Origin: Collinsella sp. | GTDB taxonomy: Bacteria; Actinomycetota; Coriobacteriia; Coriobacteriales; Coriobacteriaceae | Length of the DNA stretch: 30,159 nt | Assembly: GCA_019419645.1 (NCBI GenBank) | Contig: DXZN01000018.1 | Coordinates: 1-30,159 of the forward strand | Direction of reading: 5' to 3' | In this document: positions 22,070-30,159 of the stretch, piece by piece | Numbering within the stretch: position 1 is the first letter of the stretch | Layout: each line of letters opens with the position of its first letter | Notes under the pieces: model-generated | Database searches by the model: none | The model's input: the letters and a program-made list of their open reading frames with translations, nothing else | Told to the model about the DNA's origin: nothing | Made by a program: the position numbers and the translations under genes

Positions 22070-23230
22070 CTACTCGTGGGTATGGCCTACGTAGTCTTCG
22101 TCGATCGTGATCTTGGCGACCGACTTGGGATATTCCGATTCGACCCGTTTCGCCAGCGCGCGCTTCAGGTCCTCGGCGCTCATCGCCAAATCCGAGGGAC
22201 GTACGCAGTCAAAGATCACGTTGGTATGCGTGGGGCCCGGAACACAGCGTAGGTCGTGGATCGAGAGGCGGCTATCAATCTCTTGAGCCATAGCGTTGAT
22301 GCGCAGACGCATGCTCGCCACCTTTGGATCGTCGGTCACGATGGGATCGTAATGGAGCGTGACGATCATGCCGTCTTCGACCCTAAACGACTGCTCGATG
22401 TTATCGAGCGTGTCGTGACTTTCCAGCGGGCTGGCCTCGGCTGCCATCTCGGCGTGAGCGCTTGCGAACTTCCTGCCCGGGCCGTAGTCGTGAACCATCA
22501 AATCGTGAACGCCCAAAACGCCGGGGTAGCTCATGATCTTGTCTCGAATGTGCTTGACCAGCTTTGGATCGGGTGCCTGGCCCAAAAGCGGGCTCACCGT
22601 ATCCTGGATGAGCTCAAAGCCGCTCCAGCCGATATAGGCGCCAACGGCAAGGCCGACCCATGCGTCAAGATTGATGTGCGTCACCTGCGAAACAATTGCG
22701 CACGCCAGCACGGCGCCCGTAGCTAGGACATCGTTCTTTGAGTCCTGAGCGGTCGCATGCAGCGTCTCGGACTCAATGCGATCGCCGAGCTTTTGGTTGA
22801 GGGCCGCCATCCAGAGCTTAACAATCATCGAAAGCACCAAGACTGCCACCAGGGCAAGCGAGAACTCGACAGGTTCGGGGTGGATGATGCGCTCAACCGA
22901 GGACTTCACCAGCTCAACGCCAATCAGCAGCACGAGCGCCGCCACGACCAGACCCGAGAGATACTCGTAGCGGCCATGGCCGTAAGGATGCTCGGGGTCT
23001 GCCGGCTTGCCCGCCAGCTTAAAGCCAAGCACGCTCACGATGTTCGAGCTGGCATCAGACAGGTTGTTCATAGCGTCCGCCACGATTGAAACCGATCCCG
23101 ACAGCACGCCAATTGCACCCTTCGCAGCGCATAGTGCCACATTGGCGAGAATACACACCATGCCCGTCAACGTTCCCACGCGTGCACGGTCGCCCTGCGC
23201 ACGACGAACAATCCACTCGACCATCTGCAT
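22070..23230 (-). CDS. Cation diffusion facilitator (CDF) metal transporter
   Basis: The 386-residue inner-membrane protein exports divalent metal in exchange for protons. Six membrane spans occupy about residues 20-210. The metal site is formed by D-A-M-N-N-L-S-D in the second span (about 52-59) and D-S-K-N-D-V in the fifth. P-Y-G-H-G-R-Y-E-Y in the first cytoplasmic loop is a strong CDF marker. A cytoplasmic domain of about 170 residues follows, longer than usual, with the typical early P-G-V-L-G-V-H-D-L block and a histidine near the end. The N-N-L-S-D form resembles manganese or iron rather than zinc transporters, but the ion is inferred. A second start two codons downstream is possible. 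Confidence 0.92.
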   Translation of the reverse strand: MQMVEWIVRRAQGDRARVGTLTGMVCILANVALCAAKGAIGVLSGSVSIVADAMNNLSDASSNIVSVLGFKLAGKPADPEHPYGHGRYEYLSGLVVAALVLLIGVELVKSSVERIIHPEPVEFSLALVAVLVLSMIVKLWMAALNQKLGDRIESETLHATAQDSKNDVLATGAVLACAIVSQVTHINLDAWVGLAVGAYIGWSGFELIQDTVSPLLGQAPDPKLVKHIRDKIMSYPGVLGVHDLMVHDYGPGRKFASAHAEMAAEASPLESHDTLDNIEQSFRVEDGMIVTLHYDPIVTDDPKVASMRLRINAMAQEIDSRLSIHDLRCVPGPTHTNVIFDCVRPSDLAMSAEDLKRALAKRVESEYPKSVAKITIDEDYVGHTHE

Positions 23231-23302
23231 CCGCCCCCACGGTACTACCTATATATCTATTGCTCAAACGGATTGTAGTGTAGCCACTTTGTCCCCCAGA
23301 TA

Positions 23303-23336
23303 CAAAAAGGCCGCAACCCACACGGGCCACGGCCTT
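23303..23336 (-). terminator. Terminator after the PTS EIIC gene
   Basis: AAGGCCG (23307-23313) pairs with CGGCCTT (23330-23336), and on the minus strand the stem is followed by TTTGT. It lies about 40 bp past the EIIC stop and separates that gene from the CDF transporter. Confidence 0.7.
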
Positions 23337-23339
23337 GGA

Positions 23340-23371
23340 ATGCGACATGCGGGACCGTCCCTTTGTCGCAC
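23340..23371. repeat. REP-like hairpin (TGCGACA stem)
   Basis: Arms TGCGACA (23341-23347) and TGTCGCA (23364-23370) surround TGCGGGACCGTCCCTT, which itself contains the inner palindrome GGGAC/GTCCC. It lies just past the EIIC stop codon. Its sister at 24606-24636 stands just upstream of the same gene. Confidence 0.8.
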
Positions 23372-23375
23372 AGGT

Positions 23376-24590
23376 TTATGCGCTTGCCTCGGCCACGCTC
23401 TTCGAGGTTTCGGGCAAATCGGCTCCGTCCCCCGTCACCTGCCCCTTCGCCGGCACCACGCCAAAGCAGTAGCTCAGCGCCGCAGACACCGCAAATGCCG
23501 TGCCACCGGCAGCGCAGCACCACAGCAGGTTCGAAATGCCGCCCGTGGCAAAGCCAATGACCATAAGGACATTCGTCATGCCGATGGTATAGGCCGTAAC
23601 GTGGCCCACGGCCGCAACAAGGCCTCCGACGGCGCCGCCAATGGCCATGCATGTCAGACACCTGCCATATTTAAAGCCGCAGCCGTACAGCGCCGGCTCG
23701 CTTACGCCGCCAAGCACGCCCGAGATCGAATAGCCCAGCATGAGCGCCTTCTCGTCCTTATCCACAACGCGGAGCGACGCGCCAAAGGGCATGCCCCAAA
23801 CGGCGAACGTTGCCATCGTCGCGGCGATCAGGATGCACGAATCCGTTCCCACACTCATAAACTGCGCATAGGCGAGCGATAGGACAACGTTGCTGACACC
23901 CGCGATCTTAAGAAACTCCCAGCCCGCGGCAAGCCCCATGAGCGTGAGCAGCGACACGATGCCACCGGAATTGCCAAGCATAAACATAAACTGTCCCAAC
24001 AGCATGCCCAGATAGCTGCCTGCCGGCGCCGTAACACACAGCGACACCGGAACCATGACAAGCATGGTTGCAAACGGTACAAAAGAAAACGCCACAGCCT
24101 GAGGGATAGTGCGCTTAAAGAAACGCTCCACCTGCCATAGCACGGGCACCGAGATGAGAACCGGAATAACAGTCGTCGTGTAATCGTTGACCGGCGCGGG
24201 AAGTAGACCATACACGAAAGTCATCGATGCCCCCGTCGTCGATGCGGCATCAACGAGCTTAAGCAGATCGGGCACAATCAATACGCCGCCCAGCATCATG
24301 CCCAGCTGCTCCGAGCAACCGAGCTGGCGGGCAGCGGCCCAACCAAGATAGATGGGCAAAAAGTAATAGCCGGCGTTATAGAGCCAACTGTAGAACAGGC
24401 GATAGATTTCGGAATCGGCAGACCACAGGCCCAGCATGCCTTCGCCCATAATGACGGCGGCGGTGCGGAACAACGCCGCGCAGACAATAAACGGCAGCGC
24501 CGACATCATGCTTTTGGACAGATAGTCCACCACGGCCATGGCGTTTGATGAAACCGTCGTTGTAAACGAGGTGTTAGAAACTTGTGACAT
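23376..24590 (-). CDS. PTS EIIC component, glucose/beta-glucoside superfamily, stand-alone
   Basis: The 404-residue membrane protein is a PTS permease subunit of the EIIC_1 type, with about ten hydrophobic spans. G-V-S-E-P-A-L-Y-G near residue 315 corresponds to the G-I-T-E-P-x-x-Y-G substrate motif. No EIIB cysteine domain or EIIA domain is attached, so it needs partners encoded elsewhere. The ATG at 24590 is chosen for its GAAAGG site; the frame is open far upstream only because it passes antisense through the acc gene. It sits 40 bp past accDA and has its own terminator. The sugar cannot be told; beta-glucosides, sucrose or trehalose are typical of the group. Confidence 0.85.
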   Translation of the reverse strand: MSQVSNTSFTTTVSSNAMAVVDYLSKSMMSALPFIVCAALFRTAAVIMGEGMLGLWSADSEIYRLFYSWLYNAGYYFLPIYLGWAAARQLGCSEQLGMMLGGVLIVPDLLKLVDAASTTGASMTFVYGLLPAPVNDYTTTVIPVLISVPVLWQVERFFKRTIPQAVAFSFVPFATMLVMVPVSLCVTAPAGSYLGMLLGQFMFMLGNSGGIVSLLTLMGLAAGWEFLKIAGVSNVVLSLAYAQFMSVGTDSCILIAATMATFAVWGMPFGASLRVVDKDEKALMLGYSISGVLGGVSEPALYGCGFKYGRCLTCMAIGGAVGGLVAAVGHVTAYTIGMTNVLMVIGFATGGISNLLWCCAAGGTAFAVSAALSYCFGVVPAKGQVTGDGADLPETSKSVAEASA

Positions 24591-24605
24591 GGAACGCCTT
24601 TCCCA

Positions 24606-24636
24606 ATGTGACATGCGGGCTGTCCCTTTGTCACAT
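24606..24636. repeat. REP-like hairpin (ATGTGACA stem) overlapping the accDA stop
   Basis: Arms ATGTGACA (24606-24613) and TGTCACAT (24629-24636) surround TGCGGGCTGTCCCTT. Compared with 23340-23371, one pair changes from C-G to T-A on both sides, keeping the stem. The right arm includes the stop codon of accDA (24631-24633). Confidence 0.8.
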
Positions 24637-26355
24637 CGTGCGGTACTGACCGATTGCGCGGTACTTTTCGTAGCGGAGGTTTGTGAGGGTCGCGTCGTCG
24701 AGCTGCCCAAGCGTATCAAAGGCATCAAATGCCGAGGACATGACGACACCGGCGATCTCCTCATGCGACAGGCCCCTATCGTCAACAATGCCATCGATAA
24801 TGCCGAGCGCCAACAGATCGGGGGCCGTGAGCTTAAGCGCCTCGGCGGCCTCATTCGCGCGCTCGGTATCCTTCCACAGGATCGACGCACAGGCCTCGGG
24901 GCTCACGACCGAATAGGCCGAGCTCGAGAGCATCAGGATGCGGTCGGCCACGGACAGCGCCAGCGCGCCACCAGAGCCACCCTCGCCTGTCACAACCGAG
25001 ACAATCGGCGTCTTAAGGCCGCTCATCTCCATGAGATTCTGGGCAATCGCCTCGCCCTGGCCGCGCTCCTCGGCACCGATGCCGCAAAACGCGCCCGAAG
25101 TATCGACCAGGCACAGAACCGGTCGACCAAACTTTTCGGCCTGGCGCATAAGGCGACGCGCTTTGCGGTAGCCCTCGGGATGCGCCATGCCAAAGTTGCG
25201 GCGCATGCGCTCTTTGGTCGTGGTGCCGCGCTCGATGGCGATAACCGTTACGGGGCGTCCGTCTTTCCAGCCAATGCCAGCCACCACGGCGGCGTCATCA
25301 CCAAAGTAACGGTCGCCGTGCAGCTCCACAAATCCATCCAGGCCCAGCGAGATCATCTCGCCTGCCGTGGCGCGATCTGCCGAGCGGGTCTGCTTGACAA
25401 TCTCGAGCGCGGTTTTTGGTGCTGCCGAGCGCTTAAACAAGTGTCCCAGCTTTTTGCCGCGGCGACCCGTATGCACGATTTCATGCGGTGCCCCCAGGCC
25501 GGGCGTATGCCCTTCGTGCAGCGCCAACAGCTCGCCTACCGTGAGCGCAATCTCGCCACGCGGAACAACGGCATCGCAAAAGCCGTGCTCCAACAAAAAC
25601 TCGGAGCGCTGAAATCCCTTGGGCAGGCGCTTGTGCATGTTCTGCTCGATCACGCGCGGGCCGGCAAATGCCGTCAGGGCATCGGGCTCGGCCAGGATAA
25701 TGTCGCCCTCCATGGCAAAGCTCGCGGTTACGCCGCCGGTCGTGGGGTCGGTGAGCACCGTGATATACAGGCCGCCCGCCTCGCTGTGGCGCCTAACCGC
25801 CGCAGAAATCTTGGCCATCTGCATAAGCGATGTCACGCCCTCTTGCATGCGCGCACCGCCCGAAACGGTAAAGCCGACAACTGGCAATCCCAGCTCGGTC
25901 GCATGCTCAAATGTGCGACAGATCTTCTCGCCCACCACGGAGCCCATCGAGCCCATCATAAAGTTGGCATCCATAAAGAAGAACGCGGTATCGCAGCCGC
26001 GGATTTTACCCCTACCGCACACGACGGCATCGCGCTCGCCCGAACGTTCGCCCGCGCTCTCGAGCTTGTCGGCATAGCCGGGAAACGAGAGGAAGTCCTC
26101 TGACGCCAGTTCGGCATCCCACTCCTCAAAGGTACCCGCGTCGACCGTCATGCGCATACGGTCGCGCCCGCTCACGCGAAAATGCTTGCCGCAACGGGGG
26201 CACACCTCGAGGTTGTCGTGCAGGCGTGCCTCATCGATCACACGGCGGCACTCCGGGCACTTGATAAACACGTGGCGCGCGGGAAACTCGGCGCATGACT
26301 CGGTCATCGGCCCCTCGAGGACGTTGACCGTCTTCGCTTTCCTATTCATCAGCAT
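24631..26355 (-). CDS. accDA: Acetyl-CoA carboxylase carboxyltransferase, fused beta-alpha (AccD-AccA)
   Basis: One 574-residue chain joins both carboxyltransferase subunits, which move the carboxyl group from biotin to acetyl-CoA to make malonyl-CoA. The first half is AccD, with the zinc ribbon C-P-E-C (33-36) and C-P-R-C (52-55) and the S-G-G-A-R-M-Q-E-G crotonase-type loop. After a linker near residues 290-320 comes AccA, with G-D-R-Y-F-G-D-D and G-E-G-G-S-G-G-A-L. In E. coli these are two proteins. The start overlaps the end of accC by 14 bp, which indicates translational coupling. A second ATG two codons on could also serve. Confidence 0.95.
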   Translation of the reverse strand: MLMNRKAKTVNVLEGPMTESCAEFPARHVFIKCPECRRVIDEARLHDNLEVCPRCGKHFRVSGRDRMRMTVDAGTFEEWDAELASEDFLSFPGYADKLESAGERSGERDAVVCGRGKIRGCDTAFFFMDANFMMGSMGSVVGEKICRTFEHATELGLPVVGFTVSGGARMQEGVTSLMQMAKISAAVRRHSEAGGLYITVLTDPTTGGVTASFAMEGDIILAEPDALTAFAGPRVIEQNMHKRLPKGFQRSEFLLEHGFCDAVVPRGEIALTVGELLALHEGHTPGLGAPHEIVHTGRRGKKLGHLFKRSAAPKTALEIVKQTRSADRATAGEMISLGLDGFVELHGDRYFGDDAAVVAGIGWKDGRPVTVIAIERGTTTKERMRRNFGMAHPEGYRKARRLMRQAEKFGRPVLCLVDTSGAFCGIGAEERGQGEAIAQNLMEMSGLKTPIVSVVTGEGGSGGALALSVADRILMLSSSAYSVVSPEACASILWKDTERANEAAEALKLTAPDLLALGIIDGIVDDRGLSHEEIAGVVMSSAFDAFDTLGQLDDATLTNLRYEKYRAIGQYRTM

Positions 26356-27685
26356 AGAGATGCCCCATCAGATCGGTGTGATACATGCCCGACAAGAACT
26401 CGTCGTTTGCCAGCACGTCGAGCTGAAGCTCGCTGTTTTCGCTCACGCCCTCAATCACGAGCTCGCCTAGGGCCGAGCGCATCTTGCGAATGGCGCCGTC
26501 ACGCGTGGGCGCACACACGATGAGCTTGCCGAGCATGGAGTCGTAGTACGGCGGAACTTTCGCACCGGTAAACATGGCGGAATCCCAGCGCACGCGCGGG
26601 CCACCCGGCACACGCAACGCGGTGACCGTTCCGCACGACGGCAGAAAGTCCGGCGTTTCGGCATTGATGCGGCACTCCATGGCGTGGTTGCGCACCGGCA
26701 TGTCCTCCTGCTCAAAGGGCAGAGGCTGGCCGGCTGCCACGCGCAGCTGCCACTTGACCAAGTCGGTATCGGTTACAAACTCTGTAACCGGATGCTCCAC
26801 CTGCAAGCGCGTGTTCATTTCCATAAAGTAGAAATTGCCGTCGTCCGAGTACAGAAACTCGATGGTGCCAGCGCCCTCATAACCGACGGCACGAGCCAAG
26901 TCGCGCGCCGCCTTGTGCATACGGGCACGAATATCGTCGCGTCCGTCGAGGCACGGCGCGGGGCTCTCCTCGATCAGCTTTTGGTTGCGGCGCTGCACCG
27001 AGCACTCGCGCTCGCCGAGTGAAAACACATGGCCCTGCTTATCGGCCATAATCTGTACCTCAACGTGATGCGCCGGCGCGACGAACTTCTCCATGTAGCA
27101 CTCGCCGTCGCCAAAAACGGCCTCGCCCTCGGCACGCGCCTCGATGAACGCCTTTGCCGCATCTTCCACGCGCTCGACCTTGCGAATGCCGCGACCGCCA
27201 CCGCCCGCGCGCGCCTTAATGAGCACGGGACAGCCAATGCGCTCGGCCTCGGCCGTCGCCTCCTCGGGACTTTTGAGCAAATCGCAGCCCGGCACGATGG
27301 GCACGCCCGCCGCGGCAGCCGTTCGGCGTGCGGCGTCCTTGTCGCCCATGCTGTCGATCACCTCGGCCGAAGGACCGACAAAAGCCAGGCCATACTTGTC
27401 GCAGTCGCGTACAAAGCTCGCCTTCTCGGAAAAGAAGCCGTACCCAGGATGGATCGCCTTTGCGCCCGACTTTACGGCACAGGTGAGCACGGCATCGTCG
27501 TTGAGGTAGCTCTCGGCAAGACGCGGGCCGCCGATGCAATACGCCTCGTCGGCAAGTTGCACGTGCAGCGCGTCCGCATCGGCCGTGGAATAGACGGCGA
27601 CGGTTTTGATGCCCATATCGCGGCACGCGCGAATAACACGGACCGCGACTTCGCCGCGGTTGGCGATGAGCACTTTGTCGAACAT
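26342..27685 (-). CDS. accC: Acetyl-CoA carboxylase, biotin carboxylase subunit
   Basis: The 447-residue enzyme carboxylates biotin on AccB using ATP and bicarbonate. It shows the N-terminal I-A-N-R-G-E-V-A-V-R-V-I-R, the H-P-G-Y-G-F-F-S-E block, the ATP-grasp glycine loop G-G-G-G-R-G-I-R, and M-E-M-N-T-R-L-Q-V-E-H-P-V-T-E with the catalytic residues. The ATG at 27685 has AAGGAAGG before it; longer upstream reading is antisense to fabZ. It lies 10 bp after fabZ. Confidence 0.97.
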   Translation of the reverse strand: MFDKVLIANRGEVAVRVIRACRDMGIKTVAVYSTADADALHVQLADEAYCIGGPRLAESYLNDDAVLTCAVKSGAKAIHPGYGFFSEKASFVRDCDKYGLAFVGPSAEVIDSMGDKDAARRTAAAAGVPIVPGCDLLKSPEEATAEAERIGCPVLIKARAGGGGRGIRKVERVEDAAKAFIEARAEGEAVFGDGECYMEKFVAPAHHVEVQIMADKQGHVFSLGERECSVQRRNQKLIEESPAPCLDGRDDIRARMHKAARDLARAVGYEGAGTIEFLYSDDGNFYFMEMNTRLQVEHPVTEFVTDTDLVKWQLRVAAGQPLPFEQEDMPVRNHAMECRINAETPDFLPSCGTVTALRVPGGPRVRWDSAMFTGAKVPPYYDSMLGKLIVCAPTRDGAIRKMRSALGELVIEGVSENSELQLDVLANDEFLSGMYHTDLMGHLYADE

Positions 27686-27695
27686 GAAGCCTTCC

Positions 27696-28118
27696 TTAAC
27701 TTTCGTGCATGAGTGCAAAAGACATATCGGCACGGCAGCAAACCTCACCGTTGACGCTCGCAGTACCCGTCGCAAAGCGGAACGGCCCGCGCGCACGCGT
27801 GATGGTGCACACCAGATCCACCGTGTCGCCCGGGCGCACCGGACGCTTAAAGCGCACCTTGTCCAGACTCGTGTAGAACGGCGTCGCGCCGCGCGCCTCC
27901 TCATCGCCCATCAGCAGCACGCAGCAGTTTTGGGCGAGCATCTCGCACTGGATCACGCCGGGGACCACCGGGTTTCCCGGAAAATGCCCCTGCAAAAAGT
28001 ATTCGTCGCCCGTAATCGTGATCTTGCCGTGGGCCTCGTCGCCCACTAGCTCGTCTTCGTCGAGCAAAAGCATCGGCTCGCGATGCGGTAACAGTTCTTT
28101 AAGCTCTTCTTTGTTCAT
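27696..28118 (-). CDS. fabZ: 3-hydroxyacyl-ACP dehydratase FabZ
   Basis: The 140-residue hot-dog-fold enzyme dehydrates 3-hydroxyacyl-ACP in fatty-acid elongation. The active histidine is His45 in F-L-Q-G-H-F-P-G-N-P-V-V-P-G, and the catalytic acid is Glu59 in V-I-Q-C-E-M-L-A-Q. The start P-H-R-E-P-M-L-L-L-D is also typical. The ATG at 28118 has an AGGTG seven bases before it; a GTG three codons earlier is less likely. It lies between accB and accC. Confidence 0.96.
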   Translation of the reverse strand: MNKEELKELLPHREPMLLLDEDELVGDEAHGKITITGDEYFLQGHFPGNPVVPGVIQCEMLAQNCCVLLMGDEEARGATPFYTSLDKVRFKRPVRPGDTVDLVCTITRARGPFRFATGTASVNGEVCCRADMSFALMHES

Positions 28119-28127
28119 GGATATCAC

Positions 28128-28604
28128 CTATCCGATCCTCATGAGGCAGCTGCCAAACTCCACGAGGTCGCCGTCGGCCACGCAGATCTCGAGCACCTCG
28201 CCGTCTGCCTCGGCCGTCACCTCGTTGAGAACCTTCATGGCCTCGATGATGCAGAGGGTCTCGCCGGCCTTGACCTTGGAGCCCACGTGCACAAACGGTT
28301 CGTCGCCCGGCGCCGGGGCAGCATAGAAAACGCCGACCATGGGAGCGGTCACCTCGGTGCCCTTGGGCTCCGGTGCGGCGACAGGCGCCTGCGCGGCGGG
28401 CTCCGGTGCGGCAGCAGGCATGGCGACAGGAGCCACCGCCGGAGCAGTCACGGCACCCGGCATAGGCATGGGCACGGCAACCGGCTGTGCGGCTCTCGCG
28501 CGCTCGAGCTCGACCGCGGTGCCATCGGGCTCCTCAACGCGCACGCGCGTGAGGCCGCGGTCCTCCATGACATCGGCTATCTCGGCAAGTCTTTTGGAAT
28601 CCAT
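28128..28604 (-). CDS. accB: Biotin carboxyl carrier protein of acetyl-CoA carboxylase
   Basis: The 158-residue protein carries biotin between the biotin carboxylase and the carboxyltransferase. The biotinylated lysine is Lys124 in I-E-A-M-K-V-L-N (normally M-K-L/M). The N-terminal 40 residues are a short helical part, then a Pro/Ala-rich linker (about 40-82) gives flexibility, then the biotinyl domain with A-P-M-V-G-V-F-Y. It lies 3 bp after fabF. Confidence 0.97.
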   Translation of the reverse strand: MDSKRLAEIADVMEDRGLTRVRVEEPDGTAVELERARAAQPVAVPMPMPGAVTAPAVAPVAMPAAAPEPAAQAPVAAPEPKGTEVTAPMVGVFYAAPAPGDEPFVHVGSKVKAGETLCIIEAMKVLNEVTAEADGEVLEICVADGDLVEFGSCLMRIG

Positions 28605-28607
28605 GCT

Positions 28608-29855
28608 CTAGCTCCTTGCATATCTACGCAGCGCGATGGCGGCATTGTGTCCGCCAAAGCCCAGATTGGTCGAAAGCGCCCAGGTAAGGTCGGCGCGAAC
28701 CGCTCGATTGGGCGTGTAATCAAGATCGCAGACGGGATCGGGCGTGTGGTAGTTAATGGTCGGGGGCACCACGCCCTGCTCGAGCGCCATGGCGCAGGCC
28801 ATAACCTCGATGGCACCCGTGGCGCCGATCATGTGGCCGGTCATCGACTTGGTCGACGAGACGTGCGCGGCGCGTGCCGCGTCCTCGCCGAGCGCACGCT
28901 TAATGCCCGCCGTCTCGGACGAATCGTTGAGCTTGGTCGAGGTGCCGTGAGCGTTGATGTAGAGACCCTCGGAAGGCTTAACGTCGCCCTCGGCCACCGC
29001 CAGCGATATCGCACGGGCGATGCCTGCCGCGTCCGGGTCGGGACTCGTGATGTGGTAGGCATCATCGGTGTTGCCGTAGCCCACGACCTCGGCATAAATG
29101 TGCGCACCGCGCGCCTGCGCGTGTTCCATGCTCTCGAGCACCAGCACGCAGGCGCCCTCGCCCATCACAAAGCCGTCGCGATTCGCATCGAACGGACGAC
29201 AAGCCGTCGCAGGATCGGGGTTGGTGGTCAACGCACGGCAGGACGTAAAGCCCGCAACGGCATCAGGGATGATTGCGGCCTCGGCTCCCCCGGCGAGAAT
29301 CGCATCGGCATAGCCATGCTTGATGGCGCGGAACGCCTCGCCCACGGCATGAGCAGACGTCGCGCAAGCGGTCACCACGGGCAGGGTCGGGCCTTTTGCC
29401 TTGTGGCGTATCGCGATGTTGCCTGAAGCCATGTTGGGAATCATCATCGCAATCATATAGGGCGATGCACGGCGAGGCCCTCGATCGGCAATCGTGTGGA
29501 CGTTGTCGACGAGTGTCTGCATGCCGCCCACGCCTGAACCCACGTAGACGCCCAGGCGCTCGCAATCGATGGCGCCCTCGACATCAAAGCCCGCATCGTG
29601 CATGGCCTCGTCCGACGCTGCCAGGGCAAACTGGACGCAGGGGTCCAGGTGCTTGGCGTCACGCTTGCCAAAGTACTCGTTGCCGTCAAAGCCCTTGACC
29701 TCGGCCGCCACCTTGACGGCAAACGCATCGGTATCGAAGTGCGTGATCGGGCCGATGCCGCACGTGCCGGCGCACATTGCCGCCCAGGTGGCAAGCGCGG
29801 TGTTGCCGAGCGGCGATACGGCACCGATGCCGGTGATTGCAACTCTCTGTTCCAT
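28608..29855 (-). CDS. fabF: 3-oxoacyl-ACP synthase II
   Basis: The 415-residue condensing enzyme extends acyl-ACP with malonyl-ACP. The Cys-His-His triad is present: cysteine in T-A-C-A-T-S-A-H-A, histidine in N-A-H-G-T-S-T-K-L-N-D, and histidine in K-S-M-T-G-H-M-I-G-A-T-G-A. The start M-E-Q-R-V-A-I-T-G-I-G at 29855 is chosen because GAGGAG stands 6 bases before it; an ATG immediately upstream and a longer open frame exist. It lies 39 bp after fabG. Confidence 0.96.
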   Translation of the reverse strand: MEQRVAITGIGAVSPLGNTALATWAAMCAGTCGIGPITHFDTDAFAVKVAAEVKGFDGNEYFGKRDAKHLDPCVQFALAASDEAMHDAGFDVEGAIDCERLGVYVGSGVGGMQTLVDNVHTIADRGPRRASPYMIAMMIPNMASGNIAIRHKAKGPTLPVVTACATSAHAVGEAFRAIKHGYADAILAGGAEAAIIPDAVAGFTSCRALTTNPDPATACRPFDANRDGFVMGEGACVLVLESMEHAQARGAHIYAEVVGYGNTDDAYHITSPDPDAAGIARAISLAVAEGDVKPSEGLYINAHGTSTKLNDSSETAGIKRALGEDAARAAHVSSTKSMTGHMIGATGAIEVMACAMALEQGVVPPTINYHTPDPVCDLDYTPNRAVRADLTWALSTNLGFGGHNAAIALRRYARS

Positions 29856-29894
29856 CATGGTCTCCTCATCCAAGCCGTTGTGTGGCTCTGGTTT

Positions 29895-30159
29895 CTACAT
29901 CGCCATTCCGCCGTCGACGCGCACGACCTCGCCCGTAATGTAGGCAGCCGCATCGCTCGCTAAAAAGCGCACCACACCGGCCACCTCCTCGGGCTGCGCC
30001 ATACGCTTAAGGGGAATCTGCTCCTCGGTTGCCGCACGCACCTTCTCAGAGAGCTTTGCCGTCATATCGGTCTCGACAAACCCGGGGGCGACCGCGTTCA
30101 CTCGAACGCCGCGGGGCGCAAGCTCGCGCGCCACCGCCTTGGTCAGACCGATCACGCCC
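29895..30159 (-). CDS. fabG: 3-oxoacyl-ACP reductase, 3' part (cut by window end)
   Basis: The last 88 or so codons of a short-chain dehydrogenase are present. They contain K-A-V-A-R-E-L-A-P-R-G-V-R-V-N-A-V-A-P-G-F-V-E-T-D-M-T split over the substrate loop, P-x-E-E-V-A-G-V-V-R-F-L-A-S-D and the terminal G-E-V-V-R-V-D-G-G-M. This pattern and the place in front of fabF identify FabG, the NADPH reductase of the elongation cycle. The cofactor loop and Ser-Tyr-Lys triad lie outside the window. Confidence 0.93.
   Translation of the reverse strand, partial: GVIGLTKAVARELAPRGVRVNAVAPGFVETDMTAKLSEKVRAATEEQIPLKRMAQPEEVAGVVRFLASDAAAYITGEVVRVDGGMAM

Noticed and set aside
1..30159. tRNA, rRNA or tmRNA genes
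   Set aside because: I inspected the intergenic regions and saw no cloverleaf with a conserved T-loop (GGTTCGA) or rRNA signature.

Overview
The window looks like chromosomal DNA of a gut-type Coriobacteriia actinobacterium, most like Collinsella. I infer this from the high GC content, the fused AccD-AccA carboxyltransferase inside a fab/acc cluster, the mannose-family PTS operon and many short GGGAC-loop hairpins between genes. I ran no database search, so the genus is an inference. Nearly everything from 3.1 kb to the right end is on the minus strand.

Left part (1-5.9 kb): the 3' portion of a large U32 family protein (rRNA/tRNA hydroxylation type) and a short RluA-type pseudouridine synthase are on the plus strand. 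A 430-bp non-coding island follows, with two identical 40-bp hairpin repeats around three long TGTAACA hairpins and a terminator. Next come a Gfo/Idh/MocA oxidoreductase and a DeoR-type regulator on the minus strand. Upstream of them lies a graveyard: a tandem repeat, a further GGGAC hairpin, the left end of an IS200-like element with a tnpA stub, and the last third of a DegV-like gene.

Sugar operon (5.8-13.4 kb, minus strand): a LevR-type regulator, then mannose-family PTS EIIB-EIIC-EIID-EIIA, a GH172 (DUF2961) glycosidase and a ROK fructokinase-like enzyme, ending at a strong terminator. Together these suggest PTS uptake of a fructofuranoside or arabinofuranoside, its cleavage in the cytosol and phosphorylation of the released sugar. 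The regulator has lost the sigma-54 contact loop (GAFTGA) and the Walker B acidic residues.

Debris (13.6-15.1 kb): the 3' half of an mtnN-like gene abuts an internally deleted IS3-family transposase, followed by about 700 bp with no credible gene.

Ribosomal protein operon (15.1-21.0 kb, minus strand): rplC-rplD-rplW-rplB-rpsS-rplV-rpsC-rplP-rpmC-rpsQ-rplN-rplX. It starts without rpsJ and stops at a terminator after rplX, without rplE and the rest of the spc genes. A 26-bp element is found both upstream of rplC and in the unusually wide rplW-rplB gap. Beyond the operon's upstream end is a 149-bp MITE-like element with perfect 41-bp inverted repeats.

Right part (21.4-30.2 kb, minus strand): a histidine phosphatase, a CDF metal transporter, a lone glucose-superfamily PTS EIIC bracketed by two related hairpins, and the fatty-acid synthesis operon fabG(partial)-fabF-accB-fabZ-accC-accDA. 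That operon supplies malonyl-CoA and runs the elongation cycle.
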